Assembly (NCBI GenBank): GCA_964565795.1
Contig: CAZMGC010000005.1
Coordinates: 1-43,036, forward strand
Source of the DNA: 2-01-FULL-39-10-A sp964565795
GTDB lineage: Bacteria > Patescibacteriota > Microgenomatia > Levybacterales > UBA12049
Direction: 5' to 3'
Length of the DNA: 43,036 nt
The notes beneath the pieces are model-generated. The model did no database searches. It had not been told where the DNA came from and saw nothing but the letters and a program-made list of their open reading frames with translations. Positions 23,515-30,918 of this stretch are shown here, one piece after another. The translations under genes were made by a program, and so were the position numbers. Positions within the stretch are counted from its first letter, which is position 1. The number at the start of each line of letters is the position of its first letter.

Positions 23515-24514
23515 GCAGCATTTTTTTAATTGATTGGGCTATTAATTTAGCAAGAAGAGGAGGTACAGAATTTCCAACTTGTTGTTGTTGAGAGATTTTA
23601 CTTCCATAAAACACGAAGCTATCTGGATATGTTTGCAGCCTAGCAAGTTCACGTACTGTAAGAGCTCTATTTTGCGAGTAGTGAAATACCTTTCTCATGT
23701 CCCCAGTTATGCAAAATGAAGGTAATGACCGATTATAGCGAACATATTTTCTGGCATCACCCTTAGGTCTTATTTCTTCAGGTATCTGTGATTTTGACCC
23801 ACCTTCTGTAACATACAGCATTTTTGTTAACATTTGTTTACTGTGATTCATTGAATTATGGTTTGGAACATTGGAAATTTCTCCAGGTAATAATTCTGGA
23901 AGATCTCCAATCGCGCTCTCAACTGAAGCGAAAATTTTATCTTCGGGTATTGGAAATAAGTTTTTTTTACCTATTCTATTTCCAATAAATATGACACGAG
24001 ATCTTTTCTGTGGCACACCATAAAGTTCACTTTTTAATATCGCACAATCAACTTTATATCCTATAGATTCAAATAGCTTAATTATTTCATTTCGAGTTTG
24101 GCCTTGTTTGTGAGTATATAGTTTTGCAACATTTTCCATGACAAATATCTTTGGTCTTATGTGCTTCACGATTCTAGCAAATTCTTTAAAAAGTTGATTT
24201 CTTGGATCGTCAATAAATTTTCTGCCAATATTACCAGCTATTGAAAAGCCTTGGCATGGAGGGCCACCTATAATAACATCAATTTCTTTGCCTTTGACTA
24301 TTTGGTTAATGGTTTCCTCGCTTAGTTTTTCTATATCTCCGATTATTAGTTTATGTTCAGGAAAGTTATGTGAATAGGTAGTGCAATAAGAAGGAACATT
24401 ATCTATGGAGAAAATATTCTTAAATCCAGCTTGCTCGAATCCGAGCGTCATACCGCCTGCTCCGCTAAATAGATCTATTACAGTTGGCTTATTTGAATTA
24501 TGCTTTTTACTCAT
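23507..24514 (-). CDS. C5-cytosine DNA methyltransferase (Dcm family)
   Basis: 335 residues. Motif I is DLFSGAGGMTLGFEQAG (14-30) and motif IV is GGPPCQGFS (83-91) with catalytic Cys C87. Motif VI is MENV, motif VIII is QKRSRVIFIGNR, and motifs IX/X include RALTVRELARLQTYPDSFVF and QVGNSVPPLLA. The ATG at 24514 (MSKKHNSN) is chosen. The longer frame to 24592 would start before the promoter. It is the first gene of the methyltransferase operon, so modification is transcribed apart from the nuclease. Confidence 0.9.
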   Translation of the reverse strand: MSKKHNSNKPTVIDLFSGAGGMTLGFEQAGFKNIFSIDNVPSYCTTYSHNFPEHKLIIGDIEKLSEETINQIVKGKEIDVIIGGPPCQGFSIAGNIGRKFIDDPRNQLFKEFARIVKHIRPKIFVMENVAKLYTHKQGQTRNEIIKLFESIGYKVDCAILKSELYGVPQKRSRVIFIGNRIGKKNLFPIPEDKIFASVESAIGDLPELLPGEISNVPNHNSMNHSKQMLTKMLYVTEGGSKSQIPEEIRPKGDARKYVRYNRSLPSFCITGDMRKVFHYSQNRALTVRELARLQTYPDSFVFYGSKISQQQQVGNSVPPLLAKLIAQSIKKMLHE

Positions 24515-24535
24515 AGTTAGATTAATCTGAAACCA

Positions 24536-24541
24536 ATTATA
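24536..24541 (-). promoter_or_regulatory. -10 element of the methyltransferase operon
   Basis: Minus-strand TATAAT lies 21 nt before the ATG, with GTGACT at 24559-24564 (17-bp spacer). The predicted leader of about 14 nt is longer than at most other genes here. Confidence 0.5.
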
Positions 24542-24597
24542 ATATATTGTTTTATTAAAGTCACCCCTCCTAATTGTGGGTACAGCCAGCACTCAAA

Positions 24598-24626
24598 TTG
24601 CTTTAGGTTAGCCTCGGAGTTATAAT
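24598..24626 (+). promoter_or_regulatory. Promoter of the RecB/Cas4-like nuclease gene, leaderless
   Basis: TTGCTT (24598-24603), 17-bp spacer, TATAAT (24621-24626), 8 nt before the ATG at 24635. Confidence 0.75.
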
Positions 24627-24634
24627 TGCATTTA

Positions 24635-25315
24635 ATGTCTAACCAAGTTTATAAAATTTCCCCATCGGATTTTGCTTATCTTTGGGAAGAGTGTAAGCAT
24701 TGTTATTACCAGAAAGTTAAAAATGGGATTTCTTATAGCGGGGTATTTCCCTCCATGTTCGGGCGTATAAATAAACTTCTTCAGGACTCCATTATGGGAA
24801 TGAATCTGAAGGACATTATTCCAGATCTTCCAAGCGGAATTATTTCTATTCAGGAAGGATATATGCGCTCAGTCGTAATCCCTGGGACAAATGTTTTTCT
24901 TTCAGGAAGATTTGATATTCTCACAAAGCTTGAAGACGGGACTTTTGCGATAATTGATTTTAAAATTACCACACCTGACGAAGAAAAAGTCCTTAAAAAA
25001 TATACAAGCCAGCTCCACGCTTATAAATTTGCTTTAGAAAATCCTGCGGAAGGATTGCCTATTAAAATTTCTAAGATGGGCGCAATAACTATAAATCCAG
25101 ATCATATGAAGATTGAGAACGGTAAAATAGTTTTTACGACTACTCCGACTTGGCATGGCATCGAAGAAGATATGGATAGTTTTTATATGCTGATAAGAAA
25201 TATTTCTGATGTTTTGGATGGTCCACTGCCTGAGGCTTCTGAATCCTGCGGACTTTGTGTTTATAGAAGTAAATTTGAATCCCCAAAAACACTTACCGAC
25301 GACATCCCTTTTTAG
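24635..25315 (+). CDS. PD-(D/E)XK nuclease, RecB/Cas4-like with four Cys
   Basis: 226 residues. Nuclease motifs GRFDIL (D94), IIDFK (D108, K110) and QLHAY (Q126, Y130) define the RecB/Cas4 group. Cys pairs flank the domain at C20/C23 (CKHC) and C205/C208 (CGLC), suggesting a 4Fe-4S cluster or zinc. A TTG at 24626 would extend it, but it overlaps the -10, so the ATG is chosen. No CRISPR array or cas gene is nearby, so a DNA-repair or processing nuclease is more likely than Cas4. Confidence 0.8.
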   Translation: MSNQVYKISPSDFAYLWEECKHCYYQKVKNGISYSGVFPSMFGRINKLLQDSIMGMNLKDIIPDLPSGIISIQEGYMRSVVIPGTNVFLSGRFDILTKLEDGTFAIIDFKITTPDEEKVLKKYTSQLHAYKFALENPAEGLPIKISKMGAITINPDHMKIENGKIVFTTTPTWHGIEEDMDSFYMLIRNISDVLDGPLPEASESCGLCVYRSKFESPKTLTDDIPF

Positions 25316-25316
25316 T

Positions 25317-25345
25317 TTGATTTAATTTGGCCTTGGAAGTATAAT
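25317..25345 (+). promoter_or_regulatory. Promoter of the 25354 gene, leaderless
   Basis: TTGATT (25317-25322), 17-bp spacer, TATAAT (25340-25345), 8 nt before the ATG. Very similar to the promoter at 26476-26504. Confidence 0.8.
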
Positions 25346-25353
25346 CCTCAGTC

Positions 25354-25779
25354 ATGGAAAGAAGAGGAAAATATGGCCCAATTTTATATCCGCAGACTTC
25401 TAGCGTTAAGGTTGAAGGATTAAAGCCTAGAGAAACATTTTGGGTAGACCCCGGTGTTTTAACACAGGAACACTTAAATGATATAACTGCTATTTATTGT
25501 CAGATGTTTCATAGAAGTCCAGAGGATTTAATTAGGGGTTTGGAGTTAGAGCCATTAGTTAGAGATATTGTTCAGGGGTCTGGTTATCATGAGGCGCGAG
25601 TTGGAGGACTTCAGAGACCAGGTATTGATATAAGAAGAACAATTCTTGCGCAAGGACAAGTTATAGTCAGGTTTGGAGCTACAGTTCGCGGAGAAGCTTT
25701 TCAGGAGGCAGTCGACGGATATTTGAAAGATACAGCTGGAATTGCAAAGCCACTCAGTCAATTAAATCTACCTAAATAA
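25354..25779 (+). CDS. Hypothetical protein, 141 aa
   Basis: No family recognised. Soluble, no signal peptide, no Cys pair. The middle part (HLNDITAIYCQMFHRSPEDL) looks helical and the C-terminal half mixed. It has its own strong leaderless promoter. It ends in an 8-bp convergent overlap with the MarC-family gene. Confidence 0.6.
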   Translation: MERRGKYGPILYPQTSSVKVEGLKPRETFWVDPGVLTQEHLNDITAIYCQMFHRSPEDLIRGLELEPLVRDIVQGSGYHEARVGGLQRPGIDIRRTILAQGQVIVRFGATVRGEAFQEAVDGYLKDTAGIAKPLSQLNLPK

Positions 25780-26410
25780 ATCCATTTAATTTCAGGAATG
25801 TTTGGATTCCATTAAGAATATATTGGACTGCTAAGGCCGCTAAAATTACTCCCAGAATTCTTGAAAAAACCAGTATTCCTGTTCTTCCGATAAGTTTCAT
25901 AATTAAAGAACTTTTTATCATAACTATCCAGGAAATAAAAAGAATCAAGATTATTACGACGGCTAGAATTAGAATGCTCATGTTATTTCCGGTTGCATGA
26001 TCTGTAAAAAGAATAGTGGTAGCTATAGTTCCTGGACCTGCAATCATAGGTATAGCTAAGGGGAATACGCTAACATCACTACTAGAGATTGCCTCCTTTT
26101 CTTCAACGGGAGTTTCGCGAGTTCCAGGAGTTCTTCCGAAAAGCATATCCAGAGCTATGAGAAATAGTAATACACCTCCTGCGATGTTAAATGCATAAAG
26201 TCCAATCCCAAGACTTTCTATAAGTAATTTTCCCAAAAGAGCGAATGTAAAAATTACCAATGCTCCAATTATTACCGCTCTGGTAATTATTTTTTTTCTT
26301 TCCTCGGGATTATTATTTGCTAAAATTACAAGAACTACAGGAACCAAGCCTAAGGGGTCGATTACTGTAAAAAATGTTATAAAAGTTTTGGTGATAAGGG
26401 AAATATCCAC
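25772..26410 (-). CDS. MarC-family integral membrane protein
   Basis: 212 residues from GTG at 26410. About six transmembrane helices show the MarC/UPF0056 pattern: FFTVIDPLGLVPVVLVI, NIAGGVLLFLIALDML, VFPLAIPMIAGPGTIATTIL and a final RTGILVFSRILGVILAALAV. The family was once linked to multiple antibiotic resistance, but that role was not upheld, and transport function is unknown. The start is fixed by TATAAT 6 nt upstream. Confidence 0.9.
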   Translation of the reverse strand: MDISLITKTFITFFTVIDPLGLVPVVLVILANNNPEERKKIITRAVIIGALVIFTFALLGKLLIESLGIGLYAFNIAGGVLLFLIALDMLFGRTPGTRETPVEEKEAISSSDVSVFPLAIPMIAGPGTIATTILFTDHATGNNMSILILAVVIILILFISWIVMIKSSLIMKLIGRTGILVFSRILGVILAALAVQYILNGIQTFLKLNGFI

Positions 26411-26416
26411 TTTCTA

Positions 26417-26422
26417 ATTATA
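26417..26422 (-). promoter_or_regulatory. -10 element, leaderless promoter of the MarC gene
   Basis: Minus-strand TATAAT, 6 nt before the GTG start. Confidence 0.65.
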
Positions 26423-26475
26423 CTCCTCGTCTGTATTCTCATATATGTTTGACCCAAAACTACATTACTATTAGT

Positions 26476-26504
26476 TTGATTTATTTCGGCCTCTAGTATA
26501 TAAT
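26476..26504 (+). promoter_or_regulatory. Promoter of the 26513 gene, leaderless
   Basis: TTGATT (26476-26481), 17-bp spacer, TATAAT (26499-26504), 8 nt before the ATG. Confidence 0.8.
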
Positions 26505-26512
26505 TCTCCGCT

Positions 26513-26899
26513 ATGGTAGTAGAAAGAGTTAGTTTTTCAGGTGGTTTACCAATTGTAGAAGGAGAAGAGCCAAAAGATACCGTGGCTAGTGCTATGAGTG
26601 AAAGAAGAGGCACGCTCACTTCTTTACCTGCAGGAGAATATGATCTTACTCCTCCTGAAAATAATCATAGATATAATCTGACTGTTGATCCAGAGGGTAC
26701 AGGAGATTGTCATGTTGTTCCATTAAATCCAAGCGCCATGACACAAGATTTAGATGGAAATAATCCAACAGTTGGCGAAAGACATATTCCGATCGCGAAG
26801 GGGCATCCTTCTGTGATAATAACTGGCATAAATGAGGCTGGAATTCCTTCTATCTACGAATGTTTGATTTATAATGCAGGTAAATCCCCAGAAAGATAA
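26513..26899 (+). CDS. Hypothetical protein, 128 aa
   Basis: No family recognised. The sequence is rich in Pro, Gly, Glu and Asn and has a beta-type pattern (DLTPPENNHRYNLTVDPEGT, HPSVIITGINEAGIP). Its own leaderless promoter supports it. It ends one base before the convergent paralogue pair. Confidence 0.6.
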   Translation: MVVERVSFSGGLPIVEGEEPKDTVASAMSERRGTLTSLPAGEYDLTPPENNHRYNLTVDPEGTGDCHVVPLNPSAMTQDLDGNNPTVGERHIPIAKGHPSVIITGINEAGIPSIYECLIYNAGKSPER

Positions 26900-27586
26900 T
26901 TATCTAAAAGTTAAAGGTCTGTTTTGAGATGGAACAGTTTCTCTGCCTCTAGTTTTTGTTGAAATTTCTGCGGAAGTTAAAGGAGTAGTAAGTAATTTTT
27001 CTGCTAAAGGAATATAAACAGGTCCTAAGTATTCTTTCATGGGTCCATAAAATCCAGTACTAATCACATCATCCTGAAGTCTTACAGGCAAATTATGTAT
27101 TCCACCTTCTTCGAAAAGAAAAGAAAATGCTTTGTCTGAAGTCGCAAGTCTTGTTAGGTCTCTTAAATCATCATGGCTATACATTATTGGATTTCCAGGA
27201 TTTATTTTAATTGTATCTCCCCATTTGCATCCAGCAAACCCCATGGTTAGTAATCTGGAAAAATTATTTGGATTATAAACACGATTGACGGTGACATCCT
27301 CTACTGTTCTAAATAATGCTCCCCATAGAATCGCGCTTCCATTAAGTCCAATTCTAGGAAAAAATTCTGGCGGAAGTTGATTAGAGAAAGGACTCTCGGG
27401 CGCAAATCCCCTAGCTTTTTTTATGGCTTCATAAATACCTGGAAGGCCAGATCTTCCTGCGTCATAAAGCATTTCTGAAAGCCCTCTCATTCTTGAGTAG
27501 CCTTTTCTAAACTCAGGTCTTCTGGTTAATTCTGGAACAAATCTAGAATCGTTGGGATATTTAGCTAGTTCACTTTCTAAGCTCAT
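26900..27586 (-). CDS. Hypothetical protein, second copy of a tandem paralogue pair
   Basis: 228 residues, clearly related along its whole length to the 27589 gene: both have EFRKGYSRMRGL (26-37), a central LWGxxFRT segment (FRTVEDVTVNRVYNP), GPVY and the same C-terminus, QNxPLTFR. It starts 2 bp after the upstream copy, so they form one transcript. No known family recognised. Sequence identity is only moderate, so the duplication is not recent. Confidence 0.7.
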   Translation of the reverse strand: MSLESELAKYPNDSRFVPELTRRPEFRKGYSRMRGLSEMLYDAGRSGLPGIYEAIKKARGFAPESPFSNQLPPEFFPRIGLNGSAILWGALFRTVEDVTVNRVYNPNNFSRLLTMGFAGCKWGDTIKINPGNPIMYSHDDLRDLTRLATSDKAFSFLFEEGGIHNLPVRLQDDVISTGFYGPMKEYLGPVYIPLAEKLLTTPLTSAEISTKTRGRETVPSQNRPLTFR

Positions 27587-27588
27587 AT

Positions 27589-28278
27589 TTATCTAAAAGT
27601 TAAGGGTTTATTTTGAGGTAATACTAATTGTGATTGTCTTGCCTTTTGTTCTAATGGAGTTAAGGGTGCTCTTAAGAGTGTATCAGATCTAGCATGATAA
27701 ACAGGCCCAAAATGTGAAATCATTCCATTAAAAAGAGCGGTACCTAAAATATCACCTTGAAAAGCAAGTGGTAGCAAATTAAATCCCTGTCTTGTAAAAA
27801 TAAACGCCATCCTTGGATCATTTGTAGCTTCGTGTGTAAGCGCTGCGACTTGAGCGTGGGTAAAATGAGTTGGTTCTTTTTCTTCTGGTTTTCCGAGATT
27901 TATTGATTCAGCCCAACTCATACCCCTGAACCCATCTCTTACCAGGTGAGCGAAAAAAGATGGATCATAAAATCTTTCTACAGCGATAATTTCGGTAGTT
28001 CTAAAAATGGATCCCCATAAAACAGCACCTGCATTCAAACTTATAGAGTCTTTATACGCTACAGGAATTTCAGATGAAAGTGGAGAAGCTGGAACAAAAC
28101 GTCTGCTGCTTCTTAATTCTTTGTGAACTTCTTTAAGTCCTGCTCTACCTTCATGATACATGGTATCAGCTAGGCCTCTCATCCTTGAGTAACCTTTTCT
28201 GAATTCAGCTCTTTTAGTTACTGCTTCTGCAAATCTGTCCCCAGCAGGATATTGGTCTTTAAAAGTCTCAATCGACAT
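27589..28278 (-). CDS. Hypothetical protein, first copy of a tandem paralogue pair
   Basis: 229 residues. Shares EFRKGYSRMRGL (26-37), LWGSIFRTTE, HFGPVY and the C-terminal QNKPLTFR with the 26900 gene. Probably soluble, mixed helix/strand, without signal peptide or Cys motif. The start is fixed by TATAAT 8 nt upstream. The conserved C-terminal tail in both copies may be an interaction or targeting signal (inference). Confidence 0.7.
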   Translation of the reverse strand: MSIETFKDQYPAGDRFAEAVTKRAEFRKGYSRMRGLADTMYHEGRAGLKEVHKELRSSRRFVPASPLSSEIPVAYKDSISLNAGAVLWGSIFRTTEIIAVERFYDPSFFAHLVRDGFRGMSWAESINLGKPEEKEPTHFTHAQVAALTHEATNDPRMAFIFTRQGFNLLPLAFQGDILGTALFNGMISHFGPVYHARSDTLLRAPLTPLEQKARQSQLVLPQNKPLTFR

Positions 28279-28286
28279 AGGCGAGG

Positions 28287-28292
28287 ATTATA
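28287..28292 (-). promoter_or_regulatory. -10 element, leaderless promoter of the paralogue pair
   Basis: Minus-strand TATAAT, 8 nt before the ATG at 28278. Its -35 region (28310-28315) abuts the divergent promoter's TTGATT at 28304-28309. Confidence 0.7.
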
Positions 28293-28303
28293 GCAAAAAT
28301 AAT

Positions 28304-28332
28304 TTGATTTGTTTAGTCCTCTAGTATATAAT
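28304..28332 (+). promoter_or_regulatory. Promoter of the 28343 gene, leaderless
   Basis: TTGATT (28304-28309), 17-bp spacer, TATAAT (28327-28332), 10 nt before the ATG. From -35 to -10 it is nearly the same as the promoter at 26476-26504. Confidence 0.8.
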
Positions 28333-28342
28333 TCCCAAACTT

Positions 28343-28687
28343 ATGCCACCGTGGAGAACGCCAGAAGCAGGCGCAGAATTTACAGTAAAATTTCTTCGAT
28401 TAGGAGATGAAATTTTTGTGGGGAATTCTATGCAAGACGGGCATGCCCTTATTGCTGAGATGGATGGAATTGAACAGGAGTTGGATAGAGCTAGGGTGAA
28501 AGACAATCTTTCGGTTGATGGCGGACTGGTAGGAGTTAAAGGTGGGGATATTTATATAGGAGGCCATTCTAATTCTCTACAACTTCCAGTTTTAGGAAAA
28601 GAAAAAGCTGCGAGAGAAGTGACGCTTGGGGTTTTCTCTGAGCAGAATCCAGATCATCAAATTATCGAGTGTAATAATCCTCATTAG
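28343..28687 (+). CDS. Hypothetical protein, 114 aa
   Basis: No family recognised. Beta-rich pattern with Gly turns (DGGLVGVKGGDIYIGGHSNS), no signal peptide, one Cys near the C-terminus. The leaderless promoter is the main evidence beyond an open frame. The opposite frame (28321-28506) is a shadow. Confidence 0.55.
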   Translation: MPPWRTPEAGAEFTVKFLRLGDEIFVGNSMQDGHALIAEMDGIEQELDRARVKDNLSVDGGLVGVKGGDIYIGGHSNSLQLPVLGKEKAAREVTLGVFSEQNPDHQIIECNNPH

Positions 28688-28691
28688 TTCT

Positions 28692-28720
28692 TTGCTAATA
28701 TATTAGACTTATAGTATAAT
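28692..28720 (+). promoter_or_regulatory. Promoter of the 28729 gene, leaderless
   Basis: TTGCTA (28692-28697), 17-bp spacer, TATAAT (28715-28720), 8 nt before the ATG. Confidence 0.75.
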
Positions 28721-28728
28721 AGAAGCCT

Positions 28729-29373
28729 ATGAGTCCAGATAATGGAAGATTTCCAAATTTAAGAAGAATTGCTGAAGAAGCTACAGCTAGGAGAAACGCA
28801 GAGATTTCTCGCGCAGCTGCTCAGGTTCAAGCACAGCAAGAAAGAATGCGTGTCGATCAAGCCACACGTGAATTAGAAAGACAACAGGTAGAAGAGAGAC
28901 GTGAACGTGCAAGAGCTTATATGGATAAGAGTGATTTTCCGGGATTAATAACGGAGCTTAACGGTTTATATGATTCTATCGGAAGAGGAAAAATGGCATC
29001 AGTTAGAGACGGGTGGCCTTATAGATTGAAAGTTGAGGGAGATTTTGTTACTTCATATAGTTCACCAATTGAGCCAGCGTATGAAACGAGTAGTATAGGT
29101 GTAAGCTGGTCAGTACCGTCTGAGCTGACAATTGGAATTGGAAGATTTTCTAAGACTTTTAGGTCCCAGGACATATTCGGTTTATTTGTTATAGCCGATT
29201 ATATAGGAAGAATTACGGTGCTGGGTGCAGGAAGCCAGGTGTTAAATGAAAGCGATTGGGATGGAAATACGCAACTGCAAGCAGATGTTTTAAATAGAGC
29301 TTTTGAAAACCAATTTAAATCTATTCCTGTTAGGCATAAATCGGCAGGGGAAGAGCCACGAATGGAAAGATAG
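28729..29373 (+). CDS. Hypothetical protein with N-terminal coiled coil, 214 aa
   Basis: Residues 10-70 are a long charged helix, likely coiled coil (RRIAEEATARRNAEISRAAA, RELERQQVEERRERARAYMD). The C-terminal part (about 75-200) is a mixed globular domain with strands (ELTIGIGRFSKTFRSQDIF). No known family recognised. It has its own leaderless promoter and ends 5 bp before a convergent small membrane protein gene. Confidence 0.6.
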   Translation: MSPDNGRFPNLRRIAEEATARRNAEISRAAAQVQAQQERMRVDQATRELERQQVEERRERARAYMDKSDFPGLITELNGLYDSIGRGKMASVRDGWPYRLKVEGDFVTSYSSPIEPAYETSSIGVSWSVPSELTIGIGRFSKTFRSQDIFGLFVIADYIGRITVLGAGSQVLNESDWDGNTQLQADVLNRAFENQFKSIPVRHKSAGEEPRMER

Positions 29374-29378
29374 TCGTT

Positions 29379-29594
29379 CTACCAGAAGTTGATTTTTTTA
29401 AAATAAATTCCAGCAACTATTAATATTAAAACTGCGAGTCCACCAGCTACAATAGGTCTTTCAAAAAAGGGAAGCGAATCGAAAACTACCCAAATTCCTC
29501 GCCAAACAGCTACAACCCCAACTGTCGCAAAGATAGAGAATGCCATTTTATTTTTGCTAGGATATGAAATTTTTTTAATCTTTTTCTTTGGCAT
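29379..29594 (-). CDS. Small membrane protein, 71 aa
   Basis: A basic N-terminus (MPKKKIKKISYPSKNK) is followed by two transmembrane helices (about 17-35 and 48-65). No family recognised. Divergent from csoR. The start is supported by a TATATT -10, 6 nt upstream. Confidence 0.65.
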   Translation of the reverse strand: MPKKKIKKISYPSKNKMAFSIFATVGVVAVWRGIWVVFDSLPFFERPIVAGGLAVLILIVAGIYFKKINFW

Positions 29595-29600
29595 ATATCT

Positions 29601-29606
29601 AATATA
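29601..29606 (-). promoter_or_regulatory. -10 element of the 29594 gene
   Basis: Minus-strand TATATT, 6 nt before the ATG. Confidence 0.5.
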
Positions 29607-29637
29607 GGGGTTTTAATAAATGGGGTCAATTTAGATA

Positions 29638-29666
29638 TTGACATATACCCCAGGGGGGTATATCAT
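29638..29666 (+). promoter_or_regulatory. Copper operon promoter with CsoR-type operator in the spacer
   Basis: TTGACA (29638-29643) and TATCAT (29661-29666) are 17 bp apart. The spacer is an inverted repeat: ATATACCCC (29643-29651), three central bases, then GGGGTATAT (29655-29663). This matches the GC-rich core with AT flanks bound by CsoR tetramers. Repressor bound here would cover both promoter elements. The ATG is 7 nt after the -10. Confidence 0.88.
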
Positions 29667-29673
29667 AATTTTT

Positions 29674-29946
29674 ATGAAATCTAACTATTCCGATAAAAAA
29701 GAGGAAGCTCAAAAAAGATTAAATATTATAAAAGGCCAAGTGGAAGGTCTCGAGCGTATGATCGAATCTGATGAGTACTGTATAGATCTTCTAAATCAAA
29801 GTCTCGCGATCCAAAATTCATTAAAAAGTCTTGACTCAGTTCTTTTTGAAAGACATGTTAATACTCATGTGAAACACCAGTTTATGTCAGAAGATCCAAA
29901 GGCATCTGAAGAGTTAGTAGCGCTATTTAAGAGGGTAAATAAATGA
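29674..29946 (+). CDS. csoR: CsoR/RcnR-family metal-sensing repressor
   Basis: 90 residues, all helical (DUF156): RLNIIKGQVEGLERMI, then EYCIDLLNQSLAIQNSLKSL. Ligand positions are C36, H61 and H65. Classical CsoR has C-H-C, so the third ligand is His as in the Ni/Co sensor RcnR, but RcnR's N-terminal His3 is absent. The operon content (CopA, CopZ, cupredoxins) argues for copper. The ATG at 29674 is chosen because it follows the -10 by 7 nt; an upstream TTG lies in the -35. It overlaps the DUF305 gene by ATGA. Confidence 0.9.
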   Translation: MKSNYSDKKEEAQKRLNIIKGQVEGLERMIESDEYCIDLLNQSLAIQNSLKSLDSVLFERHVNTHVKHQFMSEDPKASEELVALFKRVNK

Positions 29947-30551
29947 ATAAATTAATATTTTTAATTATAGGTGTTGTGATCGGCGGATTTGCGGTTTTTG
30001 GTTATTTTTCGGATAAGACTTCAGTTAATCCAGGAGTAATGATGGGTAGAAACTCAGCGTCAAATAATCCAGATGTGATTGATGCACATTTTATAGAACA
30101 GATGATTCCCCATCATGAAGATGCCATAAGTATGAGTGAGGTGGCTCTAAAAAAAGCCACGCGTCCTGAGGTAAAAGAGCTTGCTACTAATATTATTTCT
30201 TCACAGTCAAATGAAATAACACAGATGAAGTCCTGGTATAAAGACTGGTATGGACGTGAACTTCCAACTGGAGACGAGGTTATGAGTCAGCACGGAATGA
30301 TGTCAGGCGGGAGAATGCATATGGGAATGATGGGTGGAGATATGGATTTAACTAATTTAGAAAATTCAGAGGATTTTGATCGGGCATTTATAGAAGACAT
30401 GATTCCACATCACCAGATGGCTGTCATGATGGCAAGTATGCTTAAAAAAGGAACAGATAGGCCTGAGATGAAAAAGCTCGCTGATGATATTATTGTCGCT
30501 CAAACTTCTGAAATTGACATGATGCGAAAATGGTTAACTGAATGGGAGTAA
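29943..30551 (+). CDS. DUF305 protein, two-repeat, membrane anchored
   Basis: 202 residues. An N-terminal signal anchor (LIFLIIGVVIGGFAVFGYF) precedes two DUF305 repeats. Each has a His-His motif (EQMIPHHEDAISMS at about 50-63 and EDMIPHHQMAVMMA at about 150-163), separated by a Met/Gly/His-rich linker (GMMSGGRMHMGMMGGDMD). The His and Met clusters suggest copper binding outside the membrane. DUF305 proteins commonly sit in copper-resistance loci. Translationally coupled to csoR. Confidence 0.88.
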   Translation: MNKLIFLIIGVVIGGFAVFGYFSDKTSVNPGVMMGRNSASNNPDVIDAHFIEQMIPHHEDAISMSEVALKKATRPEVKELATNIISSQSNEITQMKSWYKDWYGRELPTGDEVMSQHGMMSGGRMHMGMMGGDMDLTNLENSEDFDRAFIEDMIPHHQMAVMMASMLKKGTDRPEMKKLADDIIVAQTSEIDMMRKWLTEWE

Positions 30552-30557
30552 TGATAA

Positions 30558-30917
30558 ATGCAGATAGACCAAATAATTGTTTTAATTTCCGGAGCACTGG
30601 GAATGGTTTTTACCTACTGGTTTTTCTTTATGAAAAAAGAGGAAGTAGTAAAAGCAACTGACGAGATTGATGTAGTCGTCTCTGGAGGATACAAACCTTC
30701 GGTAATAGAAATTAGAAATTATAAATCTACAAGAGTTAACTTTTTAAGAAAAGACCCCTCTGAATGTCTTGAAGAAGTAGTTTTATCAGAGTTTAAAATT
30801 AAAAAGTTTTTGCCTTTAAATAAAAAAGTTTCTATTGATTTATCTCCAAAAGAGAAAGGAGAGTACGAATTTTCCTGTGGCATGAATATGTACCATGGGA
30901 AATTAATCGTAAATTAA
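30558..30917 (+). CDS. Membrane-anchored cupredoxin-like protein
   Basis: 119 residues. An N-terminal transmembrane helix (about 5-24) precedes a cupredoxin-like domain: YKPSVIEIRNYKSTRVNFLR and the C-terminal copper-site loop FSCGMNMYHGKLIV with Cys, Met and His. Probably binds Cu at the outer face and passes it to or from the transporters of the operon. The same domain recurs at the C-terminus of the 33135 gene, where the loop reads YTCSMGMYQGVIRV. Confidence 0.8.
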   Translation: MQIDQIIVLISGALGMVFTYWFFFMKKEEVVKATDEIDVVVSGGYKPSVIEIRNYKSTRVNFLRKDPSECLEEVVLSEFKIKKFLPLNKKVSIDLSPKEKGEYEFSCGMNMYHGKLIVN

Positions 30918-30918
30918 T

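Noticed and set aside
24635..25315. cas4 gene of a CRISPR system
   Set aside because: No repeats or other cas genes in the window, and the Cys spacing differs.
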